Below, piece by piece: positions 33,939 through 43,261 of a DNA stretch of 52,566 bases. The translations under genes were made by a program, and so were the position numbers. The stretch is from assembly GCA_029237735.1 (NCBI GenBank), contig JAQZBU010000006.1, positions 1-52,566 of the forward strand. Reading direction: 5' to 3'. Source of the stretch: Ramlibacter sp. (lineage in GTDB: Bacteria; Pseudomonadota; Gammaproteobacteria; Burkholderiales; Burkholderiaceae_C). A model generated the notes under the pieces. It did not search any database. It was not told the DNA's origin and saw nothing but the letters and a program-made list of their open reading frames with translations. The number at the start of each line of letters is the position of its first letter. Within the stretch, counting starts at the first letter, position 1.

Positions 33939-34907
33939 GTGCCCGCGCGTTCCTTGGTTCCAACGGGGACGCTCGAGGGGGAGGTCATTGCTTCGGGGCT
34001 GCGCTTCCCGGAGGGGCCCGTCTCTTTGGGCGACGGATCCGTCCTCGTGGTGGAGCTCGAACGCGGCACACTGACGCGGGTCGCCCGCGGCAGCATCGAC
34101 GTCGTTGCGCACGTGGGCGGCGGCCCTAACGGTGCGGCCATCGGGCCGGACGGGCACTGCTATGTCTGCAACAACGGCGGCTCGGTCTGGACCGATCAGC
34201 CGGGCGGTGTGCTCCGGCCCATCGCTGTCGCACCGGGATACAAGAACGGCGCGATCCAGCGCGTGGACCTGCGGACCGGGCGAGTGGAAACGCTCTACAC
34301 CCACTGCGGCGGGCTGCCCCTGAAGGCGCCGAACGACCTCGTGTTCGACGGCTCGGGCGGCTTCTGGTTCACGGACTTCGGGCGCACCTATGATCGCGTG
34401 CGGGATCTCGGCGCCGTCTACTACGCGCGGGGAGATGGCAGCGAGATTCGGCAGGTGATCCACCCGATCTATGCGCCCAACGGGATAGGCCTGTCGCCGG
34501 ATCGCGCAACCCTGTATGTAGCGGAGACCGAAACCGCCCGGCTCTGGTCCTATCCCGTCAGGGCTCCCGGTGAAATCGAGCTGGAACCCTGGCCTTCGCC
34601 CAACGGAGGCAAGCTCGTGATCGGCACGCCGGGTTACCAGCGCTTCGACTCGCTCGCGATCGAAGAGAGCGGCAACGTGTGCGTCGCTTGCCTGGTGGAT
34701 GCCGGAGTTCTGGTGGTCAGCCCCGAGGGTGCCGTGGTGGAGTTCCTGCGGTCGACGGATCCGTTCTGCACAAATCTCTGCTTTGGCGGGCCCGGCCTGC
34801 GAACAGCATATGTGACCTTGTCCGGCTACGGGCAACTGCTGGCTGTTCCCTGGCGTCGCAAAGGCCTGCCCGGCGTCTTTACGCCTGGCCTGGTCAAGTC
34901 GTCTTGA
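33939..34907 (+). CDS. SMP-30/gluconolactonase-like sugar lactonase
   Basis: 322 residues from the GTG at 33939, 6 bases after the binding protein. The six-bladed propeller carries the metal site: Glu in GLRFPEGPVSL, Asn in KAPNDLVFDGSGGFWFTD and YAPNGIGLSPD, and an Asp in QRFDSLAIEESGNVCVACLV. SMP-30 lactonases open aldonolactones. With the aldo/keto reductase and dehydratase it completes the upper oxidative route. Its stop codon overlaps the next -35 box. Confidence 0.9.
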   Translation: MPARSLVPTGTLEGEVIASGLRFPEGPVSLGDGSVLVVELERGTLTRVARGSIDVVAHVGGGPNGAAIGPDGHCYVCNNGGSVWTDQPGGVLRPIAVAPGYKNGAIQRVDLRTGRVETLYTHCGGLPLKAPNDLVFDGSGGFWFTDFGRTYDRVRDLGAVYYARGDGSEIRQVIHPIYAPNGIGLSPDRATLYVAETETARLWSYPVRAPGEIELEPWPSPNGGKLVIGTPGYQRFDSLAIEESGNVCVACLVDAGVLVVSPEGAVVEFLRSTDPFCTNLCFGGPGLRTAYVTLSGYGQLLAVPWRRKGLPGVFTPGLVKSS

Positions 34908-34932
34908 CAAAAAATCCAAACATAAATAAAGT
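34904..34932 (+). promoter_or_regulatory. Promoter P1 of the dipeptide-type transporter operon
   Basis: Perfect -35 TTGACA (34904-34909), 17-nt spacer, -10 TAAAGT (34927-34932), overlapping the lactonase stop codon. The spacer starts AAAAATCCAAACATAAA and closely resembles that of the 44303 promoter, which suggests shared control. Confidence 0.65.
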
Positions 34933-35026
34933 GTCCAGTTGACGAGGGTTCTCACGGTAAGCGAGGGCCGCTTGAACATTGATCCCCGGTTTCGCCGGAG
35001 GCAATCCAATCTTTGAGGAGACAAGT

Positions 35027-36625
35027 ATGCGGTTTACGTTCTTGAAACAGGCTCCGAAGCAGATGCTTCGGTTGATGGGGTTGTTGCCTCTCGTGATCTT
35101 GAGCGCAGCCCCTGTCGCTGCGCAAACCATCACTGCGGCAATGCAGTCGCCATTACGACTGCTTGACCCGATCGTGAGCACGGCATGGATAACGCGAACT
35201 CATGGCTTCATGATTTACGACACGCTGCTGGCGACCGATGCCAATTTCAAGATTCAGCCGCAAATGGCCGAAAAATGGGCCGTGTCCAACGATGGCAAGA
35301 CATATACGTTCACATTGCGCGACGGATTGAAATGGCACGATGGGACGCCGGTGAATTCCGAGGACTGCATCGCGTCGTTCAAGCGCTGGGCACAGCTGGA
35401 TGGACTGGGTCAAGTGCTGCTGCCCATGATCGCCGGCATGAAAGCGGTCGATAGCAAGACCTTTCAGATCTCGCTCAATCAACCCACCACCCTGGTACTG
35501 AACGCGTTCAGCAGCATGGGCACGCGGGTGAATTTCATGATGCCCAAGCGAATCGCCGAGACGCCGCCCACTCAGTCGATCAAGGAGTACGTCGGTTCAG
35601 GGCCATTCAAGTTCTCTGCCACCGAATACAAGCCCGGATTGAAGGTTGTCTACGAGAAAAACAAGGATTACGTCCCGCGCGGCGAGGCGCCCAATTGGGC
35701 AACTGGCGGCAAGGTCGTGAAGGTGGATCGGGTTGAATGGATCACCATGCCGGATCAAATGACGACCGTGAATGCGCTGCTCGGCGGCGAGATCGACTAC
35801 GTCGAACAAATGCCTTTCGATCTGCTGCCCATGGCCGAGGGGAATAAGGACGTCAAAGTAACGGTGCTCGACAAGTTGGGAACCTGGACTTACTACCGCT
35901 TCAATTTCCTGTATCCGCCATTCGACAACAAGCTGATTCGCCAGGCGGCGATGTACGCGGTGGGTCAGGAAGACGTCCTGAAAGCGATGATCGGTAACCC
36001 CAAGTACTACAAAACCTGTGTCGCGATATTTGGGTGTGGCACGCCCTATGAAAGCGCGTACGGCACGGAGATGATCGTGCCCTCCAACATCGCCAAGGCC
36101 AAAGAGTTGCTCAAGGCGGCAAATTACGACGGAAAGCGGGTCGTGATCTTGCATCCGTCGGACAACCCACTTGCCGAAAAGCAGCCTGTGGTGATCGCGG
36201 CCGCGCTACGTGCGGCGGGCTTCAATGTTGATCTGCAGACAATGGACTGGCAAACGCTGGTCAATCGCCGCACCAGCCAGAAGCCACCCGCCGAAGGAGG
36301 CTGGAACATCTTTGTTTCTTATAGCGCCGTGGTCAATGGTTTGGATCCACTCAGCTCCGCACAGATTCCCGCCAACGGCAAGAAGGCCTGGTTCGGCTGG
36401 CCCGACGTGCCTGAAATCGAGAAGCTGCGCACTCAGTTCGCGAATGTCTCCGGCGAAGCGGAGCGCAAGAAGATCACGGAGCAACTTCAGAAACTCGCAG
36501 TCGATGAGGGTGTGATCGTCCCACTCGGAAAGTATGTCAGCAGCACCGCTTACAGCAATAAGCTGACGGGTGTTCTGGAAGCATCTATTCCCTTGTTCTG
36601 GAATATCAAGAAATCTGCCAAGTGA
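35027..36625 (+). CDS. ABC substrate-binding protein, dipeptide/oligopeptide family
   Basis: 532 residues from the ATG at 35027, after GAGGAG. A signal peptide (to about PVAAQ) is followed by the family 5 binding-protein fold: LLDPIVSTAWITRTHGFMIY, then AEKWAVSNDGKTYTFTLRDG then LKWHDGTPVN, and SIKEYVGSGPFKF. This family binds peptides, nickel, heme precursors, glutathione and opines. In this neighbourhood a ligand made of N-substituted amino acids or D-peptides is plausible. It is the first gene of a five-gene transporter and regulator unit. Confidence 0.93.
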   Translation: MRFTFLKQAPKQMLRLMGLLPLVILSAAPVAAQTITAAMQSPLRLLDPIVSTAWITRTHGFMIYDTLLATDANFKIQPQMAEKWAVSNDGKTYTFTLRDGLKWHDGTPVNSEDCIASFKRWAQLDGLGQVLLPMIAGMKAVDSKTFQISLNQPTTLVLNAFSSMGTRVNFMMPKRIAETPPTQSIKEYVGSGPFKFSATEYKPGLKVVYEKNKDYVPRGEAPNWATGGKVVKVDRVEWITMPDQMTTVNALLGGEIDYVEQMPFDLLPMAEGNKDVKVTVLDKLGTWTYYRFNFLYPPFDNKLIRQAAMYAVGQEDVLKAMIGNPKYYKTCVAIFGCGTPYESAYGTEMIVPSNIAKAKELLKAANYDGKRVVILHPSDNPLAEKQPVVIAAALRAAGFNVDLQTMDWQTLVNRRTSQKPPAEGGWNIFVSYSAVVNGLDPLSSAQIPANGKKAWFGWPDVPEIEKLRTQFANVSGEAERKKITEQLQKLAVDEGVIVPLGKYVSSTAYSNKLTGVLEASIPLFWNIKKSAK

Positions 36626-36632
36626 GAGTTGC

Positions 36633-37574
36633 ATGCTAGCCTATATCGCGCGGCGATTGTTCTACACCGTGCCCGTCATGGGATTTGTGGCGGTGATCGT
36701 CTTTGCCATTCTTCGTCTCACTCCCGGCGATCCGGCCGCCATCATTGCCGGGGATGAAGCCACCCCGGCGCATGTGGAGCAAATACGCCAAAGCATGGGC
36801 CTGGACCGACCCATTTACGTGCAGTTCTTCGTGTGGGTTGCGCGGGTAATGCGCGGCGACCTGGGCGTTTCGTTATTGTCGGGCGCCCCGGTCCGGGAGA
36901 TGATCGCTGATCGGTTCGGCCCATCCCTCGCGCTGGGCATCGCGACCATCATTTTGGCCGTGAGCGTGGCGATTCCGCTGGGGACGATGGCGGCAAGAAA
37001 GCAAGGCAAGCTGCTTGACCGCGCCATCATGGCGTTTTCAGTGTTTGGATTTTCCGTTCCAGGCTTCGTTATCAGCTATCTGCTTATCTACGTGTTTGCT
37101 GTTGAACTGGGCTGGTTTCCCGTTCAAGGCTACAAGCCGCTCTCCGATGGATTCTGGCCTTTTGCCCAGCGCCTTGTGCTGCCGACGATGGCGCTCAGCG
37201 CGGTTTACATCGCGCTGATTTCGCGCATCACGCGCAGCAGCATCATCGAAGTCATGGGAGAGGATTACATTCGCACCGCGCGGGCAAAAGGGGCTAACGA
37301 AATCGTGGTCCTCATGCGCCACGCTCTGCGCAATGCCGCGGTTCCCATCGTCACCATCATTGGTATCGGAATTGCCTCTCTCATCAGTGGGGTGGTAGTT
37401 ACCGAGTCGGTCTTCAATTTGCCCGGACTGGGGCGGCTGATTGTGGAAGCCGTGCTGGCGCGCGATTACCCGGTGATCCAGGGGTTGATACTGCTGTTCT
37501 CCTTCACTTATATCCTGATCAATCTCTCGATTGATGTGCTCTATACCGTTTTCGATCCGCGAATTCGGTATTAA
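36633..37574 (+). CDS. ABC permease, DppB/OppB type
   Basis: 313 residues from the ATG at 36633, 7 bases after the binding protein. MLAYIARRLFYTVPVMGFVA is the usual DppB opening. The coupling loop reads VMGEDYIRTARAKGANEIVV, and the end motif DVLYTVFDPRIRY is diagnostic. Six membrane segments are expected. Confidence 0.95.
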   Translation: MLAYIARRLFYTVPVMGFVAVIVFAILRLTPGDPAAIIAGDEATPAHVEQIRQSMGLDRPIYVQFFVWVARVMRGDLGVSLLSGAPVREMIADRFGPSLALGIATIILAVSVAIPLGTMAARKQGKLLDRAIMAFSVFGFSVPGFVISYLLIYVFAVELGWFPVQGYKPLSDGFWPFAQRLVLPTMALSAVYIALISRITRSSIIEVMGEDYIRTARAKGANEIVVLMRHALRNAAVPIVTIIGIGIASLISGVVVTESVFNLPGLGRLIVEAVLARDYPVIQGLILLFSFTYILINLSIDVLYTVFDPRIRY

Positions 37575-37582
37575 GGAAATCT

Positions 37583-38494
37583 ATGTCTGCATCAATTGAT
37601 CCCGGCTCTCCTGTGGCGCCGGCATCCGCAAGCGGCATGGCCGCACCGGATTCTCCGACCTTGTTTGCGCAGCTCAGGCGTACGCTTCAGAGCGGCCCCA
37701 CCCTGATCGCGTTTTCGATCCTGATGGTGATCGTGTTCATCGCATTTTTCGCTCCCCTCCTGGGAACCTCCGATCCCGTAGCGATCGACCCTGGCCAACG
37801 CCTGCGTCCTGTGTCGCAAGCGCATTGGCTGGGTACGGATTCGTTGGGCCGCGACGCCTACTCGAGAGCCATGTACGGCGCGCGCATTTCGCTTATCGTG
37901 GGGATCGGGGCGGCTTCCATCAGCGTGACGCTGGGTCTGATCATTGGCGTGATCGCGGGCTATTTTCGGATGGCCGATGCGATCATCATGCGGGTGATGG
38001 ACGGCCTCATGGCAATCCCCGGCATTCTGCTGGCCATTGCCTTGGTCTCGCTGACCGGTGCGAGCCTGTTGACAGTGCTGGTTGCCATTACGCTACCGGA
38101 GATTCCACGAGTGGTGCGTTTGGTACGCGGGGTGATACTGACCGTGCGCAGCGAGCCGTATGTCGAAGCGGCTATTTCACTTGGAACCCGAGTGCCCGCG
38201 TTATTGCGTCGCCATATGGTTCCAAATACCGTGGCTCCATTGATTGTGCAGGGCACATATATCTTTGCTGCGGCCATTCTTACCGAGGCGACGCTGAGTT
38301 TTCTCGGGGCAGGCCTGCCGCCTGAAATTCCCTCCTGGGGCAACATGATGGCCCAGGGCCGGATGTATTTTCGGTTGATGCCGGGATTGATCTTGTACCC
38401 GGGCATCTTTCTGGCTTTGACCTTGTTGAGCGTCAATGTACTGGGTGACGCCATGCGCGACATGCTGGATCCGAGAATGGCTCGCAAATTGTGA
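37583..38494 (+). CDS. ABC permease, DppC/OppC type
   Basis: 303 residues. After a soluble N-terminus and one membrane segment comes HWLGTDSLGRDAYSRAMYGA, the DppC hallmark. The coupling loop SEPYVEAAISLGTRVPALLR and the end DAMRDMLDPRMARKL are also typical. Together with DppB it forms the channel. Confidence 0.95.
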   Translation: MSASIDPGSPVAPASASGMAAPDSPTLFAQLRRTLQSGPTLIAFSILMVIVFIAFFAPLLGTSDPVAIDPGQRLRPVSQAHWLGTDSLGRDAYSRAMYGARISLIVGIGAASISVTLGLIIGVIAGYFRMADAIIMRVMDGLMAIPGILLAIALVSLTGASLLTVLVAITLPEIPRVVRLVRGVILTVRSEPYVEAAISLGTRVPALLRRHMVPNTVAPLIVQGTYIFAAAILTEATLSFLGAGLPPEIPSWGNMMAQGRMYFRLMPGLILYPGIFLALTLLSVNVLGDAMRDMLDPRMARKL

Positions 38495-38612
38495 ATTTGC
38501 GCGTCTTTCGCGTGTCCCCGCCTGCAGGCATGCAGCCGGTGCTCTCCTGCTGTTCTGATTACCCAGCCCGTTGGGGCGGGGGTTCTTGTTCCCTCTTTCA
38601 GGTGTTTTGCGC

Positions 38613-40322
38613 ATGAATAAACCACTTAGCAACGCGGCCGTCGGAGCCGACAAGCCGGTGCTGACCATCGAGAACCTCTCGGTGCGTTTGGCTGGCAGCA
38701 ATCCCGCCCGGCATGTGGTGCAGAACGTCGGTTTCGATATCAAACCTGGCGAGACCTTGTGCGTGGTCGGCGAATCGGGTTCGGGTAAGTCGGTCTCGGC
38801 GCTGTCGGTCATGGGGCTGCTGCCTAAAGACGGCCTGGTCGCCAGCAGCGGGCGGATACTGGTTGAAGGCGAGGACGTGCTCGCGGCCAGTCCACAGCGC
38901 CTGCGTGCCCTGCGCGCTACTCGCATGGCCATGATATTTCAGGAACCGATGACGGCGCTAAATCCCGTGGTGACGGTGGGCCGGCAGATCGACGAGGTGC
39001 TGTGCATACACACCGGGCTCAGTTCTGCCGAGCGGCGCGAGAAGGTGCTGGAGATGCTGGACTCTGTGCACCTGCCCAATGTGAAACGGATCTATAACGC
39101 CTACCCCCACGAGCTCTCGGGAGGACAGCGGCAACGCATCGTTATTTCGATAGCGTTGATCCTCAAACCCAAGCTGTTGATCGCCGACGAGCCGACCACA
39201 GCCCTGGACGTCACGACACAGAAACAGATTCTGCTGCTGATCCGTGAATTGCAGGAGCAGCTAAATACCGCGGTGATGTTCATCACGCACGATTTTGGCG
39301 TGGTCGCGGAAATTGCCGATCGCATTGTCGTGATGAACCAGGGGCGAGTCGTCGAGATCGGTCAACGCGCGGACATACTTGCGCGCCCGACTCAGGCATA
39401 TACGCGCATGCTGGTGTCGTCGGTGCCGAGTTTGATTCCGGTGAAACGGCAGGCGCATCAGGGCGAAATCGTGCTTGACATATCAAAGCTGAATAAGGTC
39501 TACACCAAGAGGCGCCTGCTTGGTCAAAACAACACAGTAGCCGCCGCTCAGGATGTCGAGCTCTCCGTTCGGCGCGGCGAGATTGTGGGCGTCGTAGGCG
39601 AGTCGGGGTCCGGCAAGTCGACGGTGGCACGTTGCGTCGTGCGCTTGATCGAGGCGAGCTCGGGCGCTGTCCGTATTGGTGGTACCGATATAACCCAAGC
39701 CGCGAAATCGGATTTGCGCAGCTTGCGGCAGCGGATTCAGATCGTGTTCCAGGATCCTTATCGGTCGCTCAATCCACGCATGCGCGTCGGTGACTCCATT
39801 ATTGAGGGCTTGGTTAACTACGGCACGCCGCGGGAAAGAGCGCTGGAGAAGGCACGGGAACTGTTGCGGGTCGTGCGCCTGGACGCGGATGCGCTGCAAC
39901 GCTATCCGCATCAGTTCTCTGGTGGGCAGCGTCAACGCATCTGCATCGCTCGCGCGCTTGCGCTTGAACCGGATATTCTGGTGGCGGATGAGGCGGTTTC
40001 CGCCCTGGACGTTTCTGTGCAAGCGCAGGTGTTGAGCCTGCTGGATGACATTCGTGAAAGTACCGGCATTGCGGTATTGTTCATCACGCATGATCTGCGT
40101 GTTGCCGCGCAGATCTGCAACACTATCGTGGTGATGCAAAAAGGACGTGTCGTGGAATCGGGCCCGGCCGAAGAGGTGCTGACCGCACCGCAGCAGGACT
40201 ACACGCGAGCTCTCATCGATGCTGCGCCGGGCCGGGAATGGGATTTCCAGAACTTCCGGCCGGTCCGCGGCAAGGAAGTCAATTTGAGCGCAGCGATGCT
40301 CTCAGCCTCCGGAACCATCTAA
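38613..40322 (+). CDS. Fused dipeptide-type ABC ATPase (DppD-DppF / GsiA-like)
   Basis: 569 residues with two full ATPase domains. The first has Walker A GESGSGKS (53-60), LSGGQRQRIVIS and LLIADEPTTALDVT; the second has Walker A GESGSGKST (about 329-337), FSGGQRQRICIARAL and LVADEAVSALDVSVQ. In the second Walker B the usual Pro after Glu is Ala (DEAVSALD), a common variant. The fused form is typical of glutathione-type (GsiA) importers. It starts 118 bases after dppC. Confidence 0.94.
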   Translation: MNKPLSNAAVGADKPVLTIENLSVRLAGSNPARHVVQNVGFDIKPGETLCVVGESGSGKSVSALSVMGLLPKDGLVASSGRILVEGEDVLAASPQRLRALRATRMAMIFQEPMTALNPVVTVGRQIDEVLCIHTGLSSAERREKVLEMLDSVHLPNVKRIYNAYPHELSGGQRQRIVISIALILKPKLLIADEPTTALDVTTQKQILLLIRELQEQLNTAVMFITHDFGVVAEIADRIVVMNQGRVVEIGQRADILARPTQAYTRMLVSSVPSLIPVKRQAHQGEIVLDISKLNKVYTKRRLLGQNNTVAAAQDVELSVRRGEIVGVVGESGSGKSTVARCVVRLIEASSGAVRIGGTDITQAAKSDLRSLRQRIQIVFQDPYRSLNPRMRVGDSIIEGLVNYGTPRERALEKARELLRVVRLDADALQRYPHQFSGGQRQRICIARALALEPDILVADEAVSALDVSVQAQVLSLLDDIRESTGIAVLFITHDLRVAAQICNTIVVMQKGRVVESGPAEEVLTAPQQDYTRALIDAAPGREWDFQNFRPVRGKEVNLSAAMLSASGTI

Positions 40323-40363
40323 GTCGCGTTTCACAATTCTCCAGAATAGATAAAGGGTTTCAG

Positions 40364-40996
40364 ATGAGGAAGCACCGAACTGCGGAGCAGCAAGCGCTAC
40401 TTAAGCAGCTCACGCAAGTGGCTCGTGGCATTGGCGAGACCTTCGCGCCGTTTTGTGAAGTGGTCGTCCATGACCTGTTGGATCCCAAGCACGCCATCCT
40501 GGAGATTCATAACAACCTGTCCGGTCGTGAGGTAGGTGACCCGGCAACGGAGCTTGGCTTGGCGCGTATTGCCGATCCGGAGTACACACAAGTCATTGCG
40601 AACTACGCCAACCAGTTTGCCGATGGGAGGCAAGCAAAAAGCACGTCCATTGGCATCAAGGACTCGACCGGACGTTATATCGCGGCCTTGTGCATGAATG
40701 TGGACCTGACTCTTTTCCGAAGCCTGCAGAGTGCCCTTGGAAACTTTGTCAGCGTGGATGCCGCCGCCGCAATGAAGGAGTCGCTCGATCCTGCTGGTGC
40801 GGACGTAATCAGGAGTCGCATTGATCAGTTCGCTGCACGGTTCGCGACCACCCCCCGTTCCCTCAAAGCCGAGGAGCGGCGCGCACTGGTACGAGAACTC
40901 AAGGATTCCGGCTGTATGGAGGTGCGCCGGGCCATGGAGATCGTCGCGCTGCATTTGGGCGTTTCGCGGGCAACGGTGTACAGCTATGCGAAGTGA
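40364..40996 (+). CDS. YheO/DauR-like PAS and HTH transcriptional regulator
   Basis: 210 residues from the ATG at 40364. The N-terminal PAS-like domain reads FAPFCEVVVHDLLDPKHAIL, then GLARIADPEYTQVIANYANQ and TSIGIKDSTGRYIAALCMNV. The C-terminal HTH reads LKDSGCMEVRRAMEIVALHL followed by GVSRATVYSYAK. This YheO family includes DauR, which controls D-arginine catabolism in Pseudomonas. That fits the D-amino-acid enzymes that follow. Its end overlaps the next gene by 11 bases. Confidence 0.88.
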   Translation: MRKHRTAEQQALLKQLTQVARGIGETFAPFCEVVVHDLLDPKHAILEIHNNLSGREVGDPATELGLARIADPEYTQVIANYANQFADGRQAKSTSIGIKDSTGRYIAALCMNVDLTLFRSLQSALGNFVSVDAAAAMKESLDPAGADVIRSRIDQFAARFATTPRSLKAEERRALVRELKDSGCMEVRRAMEIVALHLGVSRATVYSYAK

Positions 40997-41957
40997 TGCT
41001 CGGCTGCTGCTCGTCGACAAAGAACAGGTCAGCGCCCTGTTGCCTCCGAACGATGTGCTGGACGCGGTACGCGAGGCATTCGTCCTGCATAGCCAGGGCC
41101 TGGGCCATGTTTTCCCGGTTGTAAGGGAGCCACTCGCGAATGGCGGCATTTTCGGCATCAAGTCGGGTGCTGTCCAGAGCGAGGGCTTGCTGGGCTTCAA
41201 AGCAGCGGGGTTTTGGCCGAGCAACCGTCGGCTGGGCGGTGAGCCCCATCAGGCCACGATCATGCTGGTCGACCCAGCCACCGGCCGCCCCGTCTGCATC
41301 ATTGATGGCAATGCGATTACAACGATGCGCACGGGCGCTGCCGGCGGTATCGGGCTTATGGAACTTGCGCGCGCGAACAGTACGCAGGTGTGCCTGTTCG
41401 GCACAGGCGTGCAGGCGCGGGGGCAACTCGACTATGCGTTGCAATTGATGCCGACGCTTAGCCGCGTTCGATACGTCACCGTGTCCGATCAGCGCGACCT
41501 CGCATTCGAGGCCCACTTCACCGGCCGCTGCGACATTGCGCATGCCAGCGATCGCAATTCCGCCGTGGCAGAAAGCGATGTCGTGATCACCGCGACTCCC
41601 GGAGCTGGTGCGCTGTTTGATCTCGCTTCGGTACAACCCGGCACGCACTTGAATTGTGTTGGTGCCGACACGAAGGGAAAGCGCGAACTTCCTGAGGGCC
41701 TGTTGCAACGTGCGCGTCTTTTTGTCGACGACCGGAACCAAGCGTGCCAGATCGGCGAGACCCAATGGGCCCCCGACGTTCCGTGCACGGAAATGGGCGA
41801 TCTGCTGACCGGAAAGTCTCACGCCAACCGCCAGCAAACGGATATCACCATATTCGACATGACCGGCCTCGCTCTTCAGGACCTGACCGTGGCACGCATG
41901 CTCTATGAACGCGCCGTTGCAGCGGGCACCGGCTCCAGCATCCCGTGGCCCTGGTAA
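40986..41957 (+). CDS. Ornithine cyclodeaminase/mu-crystallin family oxidoreductase
   Basis: 323 residues from the ATG at 40986. The NAD(P) Rossmann site is QVCLFGTGVQARGQLDYALQ, preceded by the substrate-side GNAITTMRTGAAGGIGLMEL; later DVVITATPGAGALFDLASVQ and LNCVGADTKGKRELP are typical. Members include ornithine cyclodeaminase, alanine dehydrogenase, ketimine (proline, lysine) reductases and opine-type enzymes. In this operon, reduction or oxidation of a cyclic imine or keto acid derived from a D-amino acid is an inference. Confidence 0.88.
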   Translation: MRSDARLLLVDKEQVSALLPPNDVLDAVREAFVLHSQGLGHVFPVVREPLANGGIFGIKSGAVQSEGLLGFKAAGFWPSNRRLGGEPHQATIMLVDPATGRPVCIIDGNAITTMRTGAAGGIGLMELARANSTQVCLFGTGVQARGQLDYALQLMPTLSRVRYVTVSDQRDLAFEAHFTGRCDIAHASDRNSAVAESDVVITATPGAGALFDLASVQPGTHLNCVGADTKGKRELPEGLLQRARLFVDDRNQACQIGETQWAPDVPCTEMGDLLTGKSHANRQQTDITIFDMTGLALQDLTVARMLYERAVAAGTGSSIPWPW

Positions 41958-42036
41958 CGCGGAATACGGACTGACGCCAACGAGCCGTTTCGGCTCCGCA
42001 GCCGCGCCACTGGCAATTCTTGTTGAAGGAGTTGGG

Positions 42037-43242
42037 TTGAATACGTTATTGCAGCGTGCGAATTCAGGAATCGAAGAAATTGTCGCAATACGACGCGACC
42101 TCCACGCCCACCCTGAACTCGGCTTCGAAGAAACGCGCACGTCTGAATTGGTCGCCACGAAGCTCCATGAATGGGGCATCGAAGTAACCACGGGCGTGGG
42201 GAAACTCGGCGTGATAGGCACGATACGCGGAACCCTCCCGGGAACGAAGGCTGTGGGACTGCGCGCCGATATGGATGCGTTGGCGTTGACTGAAACTAAC
42301 ACGCTATCTCACGCATCGCGACACCCAGGAAAAATGCACGCCTGTGGCCATGACGGCCATACAGCGATGCTGCTGGGAGCGGCGCGAGCGCTCGCCGCCA
42401 ACCCAAGTTTTTCCGGAACCGTGCACCTCATCTTCCAACCCGCAGAAGAAGGGCGAGGCGGAGCGCTGGCCATGCTTGAAGACAAGCTGTTTACACGGTT
42501 TCCCTGTGACAGGATCTTTGGCCTTCATTCCTATCCGACCATGCCCGTAGGGACGTTTGGAACTCGCACGCGAGAATTCATGTCGGCTGCCGGGCGGTGG
42601 CAAGTTACTTTTACCGGGAGTGGCGGCCATGGGGGATTGACCCCGCATCTCGCTACGGACTTGACAGTGGTTCAAGCCAATTTTGTGCTTGGCCTGCAAG
42701 CCATTGTCGCGCGCAACGTTCCACCCATGGAAACGGCGATCATCAGCGTGGGGCACATCAACGCGGGCGATCCAAATGCCATGAACGTCATGCCATCGGA
42801 ATTGCGCATCTCGGGCACGATGCGCGCATTCACGCCGCCAATTCAGGCGCTGCTCGAACGAAAGATCGCTGAACTTGCGACCGCACATGCCAGTATCCAT
42901 GGAGCCAAGGCGCAGGTGAAATGCTGGTGGAATACGACGGCGGTCGTCAACGATGTGGCGGTCACGCAATCCGCCGTGCGAGCGGCGACGCGTGTAGCAG
43001 GCACGGACTCGGTCAACCAGGATATGCAGAGACTGACCGCAGGAGAGGACTTCTCATGGATGTTGCGCGAGTGCCCAGGGTCGTTCGTGTTCATTGGGAA
43101 CGGGCAGCGCAAGGGCGACGGGGGAGGCCATCTGCATATGCCTAATTACGATTTCAATGACGACGCCCTACCGTACGGTGTCGCCTATTGGCTTTCGGTC
43201 GTGGAAGAAGAGCTTGGCACGGCGCCTGAACAGGGGCAATAG
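42037..43242 (+). CDS. M20-family amidohydrolase (hippurate hydrolase-like)
   Basis: 401 residues from a TTG at 42037, chosen because GAAGGAG lies 6 nt upstream and homology starts just after it. Metal-site motifs: IRRDLHAHPELGFEE, GLRADMDALALTE, MHACGHDGHTAMLLGAA, FQPAEEGRGGALAML and EDFSWML. M20D enzymes release amino acids from N-acyl or N-aroyl conjugates. It lies between the reductase and the N-carbamoyl hydrolase, suggesting a second deacylase with different specificity. Confidence 0.92.
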   Translation: MNTLLQRANSGIEEIVAIRRDLHAHPELGFEETRTSELVATKLHEWGIEVTTGVGKLGVIGTIRGTLPGTKAVGLRADMDALALTETNTLSHASRHPGKMHACGHDGHTAMLLGAARALAANPSFSGTVHLIFQPAEEGRGGALAMLEDKLFTRFPCDRIFGLHSYPTMPVGTFGTRTREFMSAAGRWQVTFTGSGGHGGLTPHLATDLTVVQANFVLGLQAIVARNVPPMETAIISVGHINAGDPNAMNVMPSELRISGTMRAFTPPIQALLERKIAELATAHASIHGAKAQVKCWWNTTAVVNDVAVTQSAVRAATRVAGTDSVNQDMQRLTAGEDFSWMLRECPGSFVFIGNGQRKGDGGGHLHMPNYDFNDDALPYGVAYWLSVVEEELGTAPEQGQ

Positions 43243-43261
43243 CGCTCGGGGAAAAATCTGT

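Noticed and set aside
33009..35024. 671-codon minus-strand open frame
   Set aside because: Antisense to the sugar-binding protein and lactonase, with composition typical of shadow frames.
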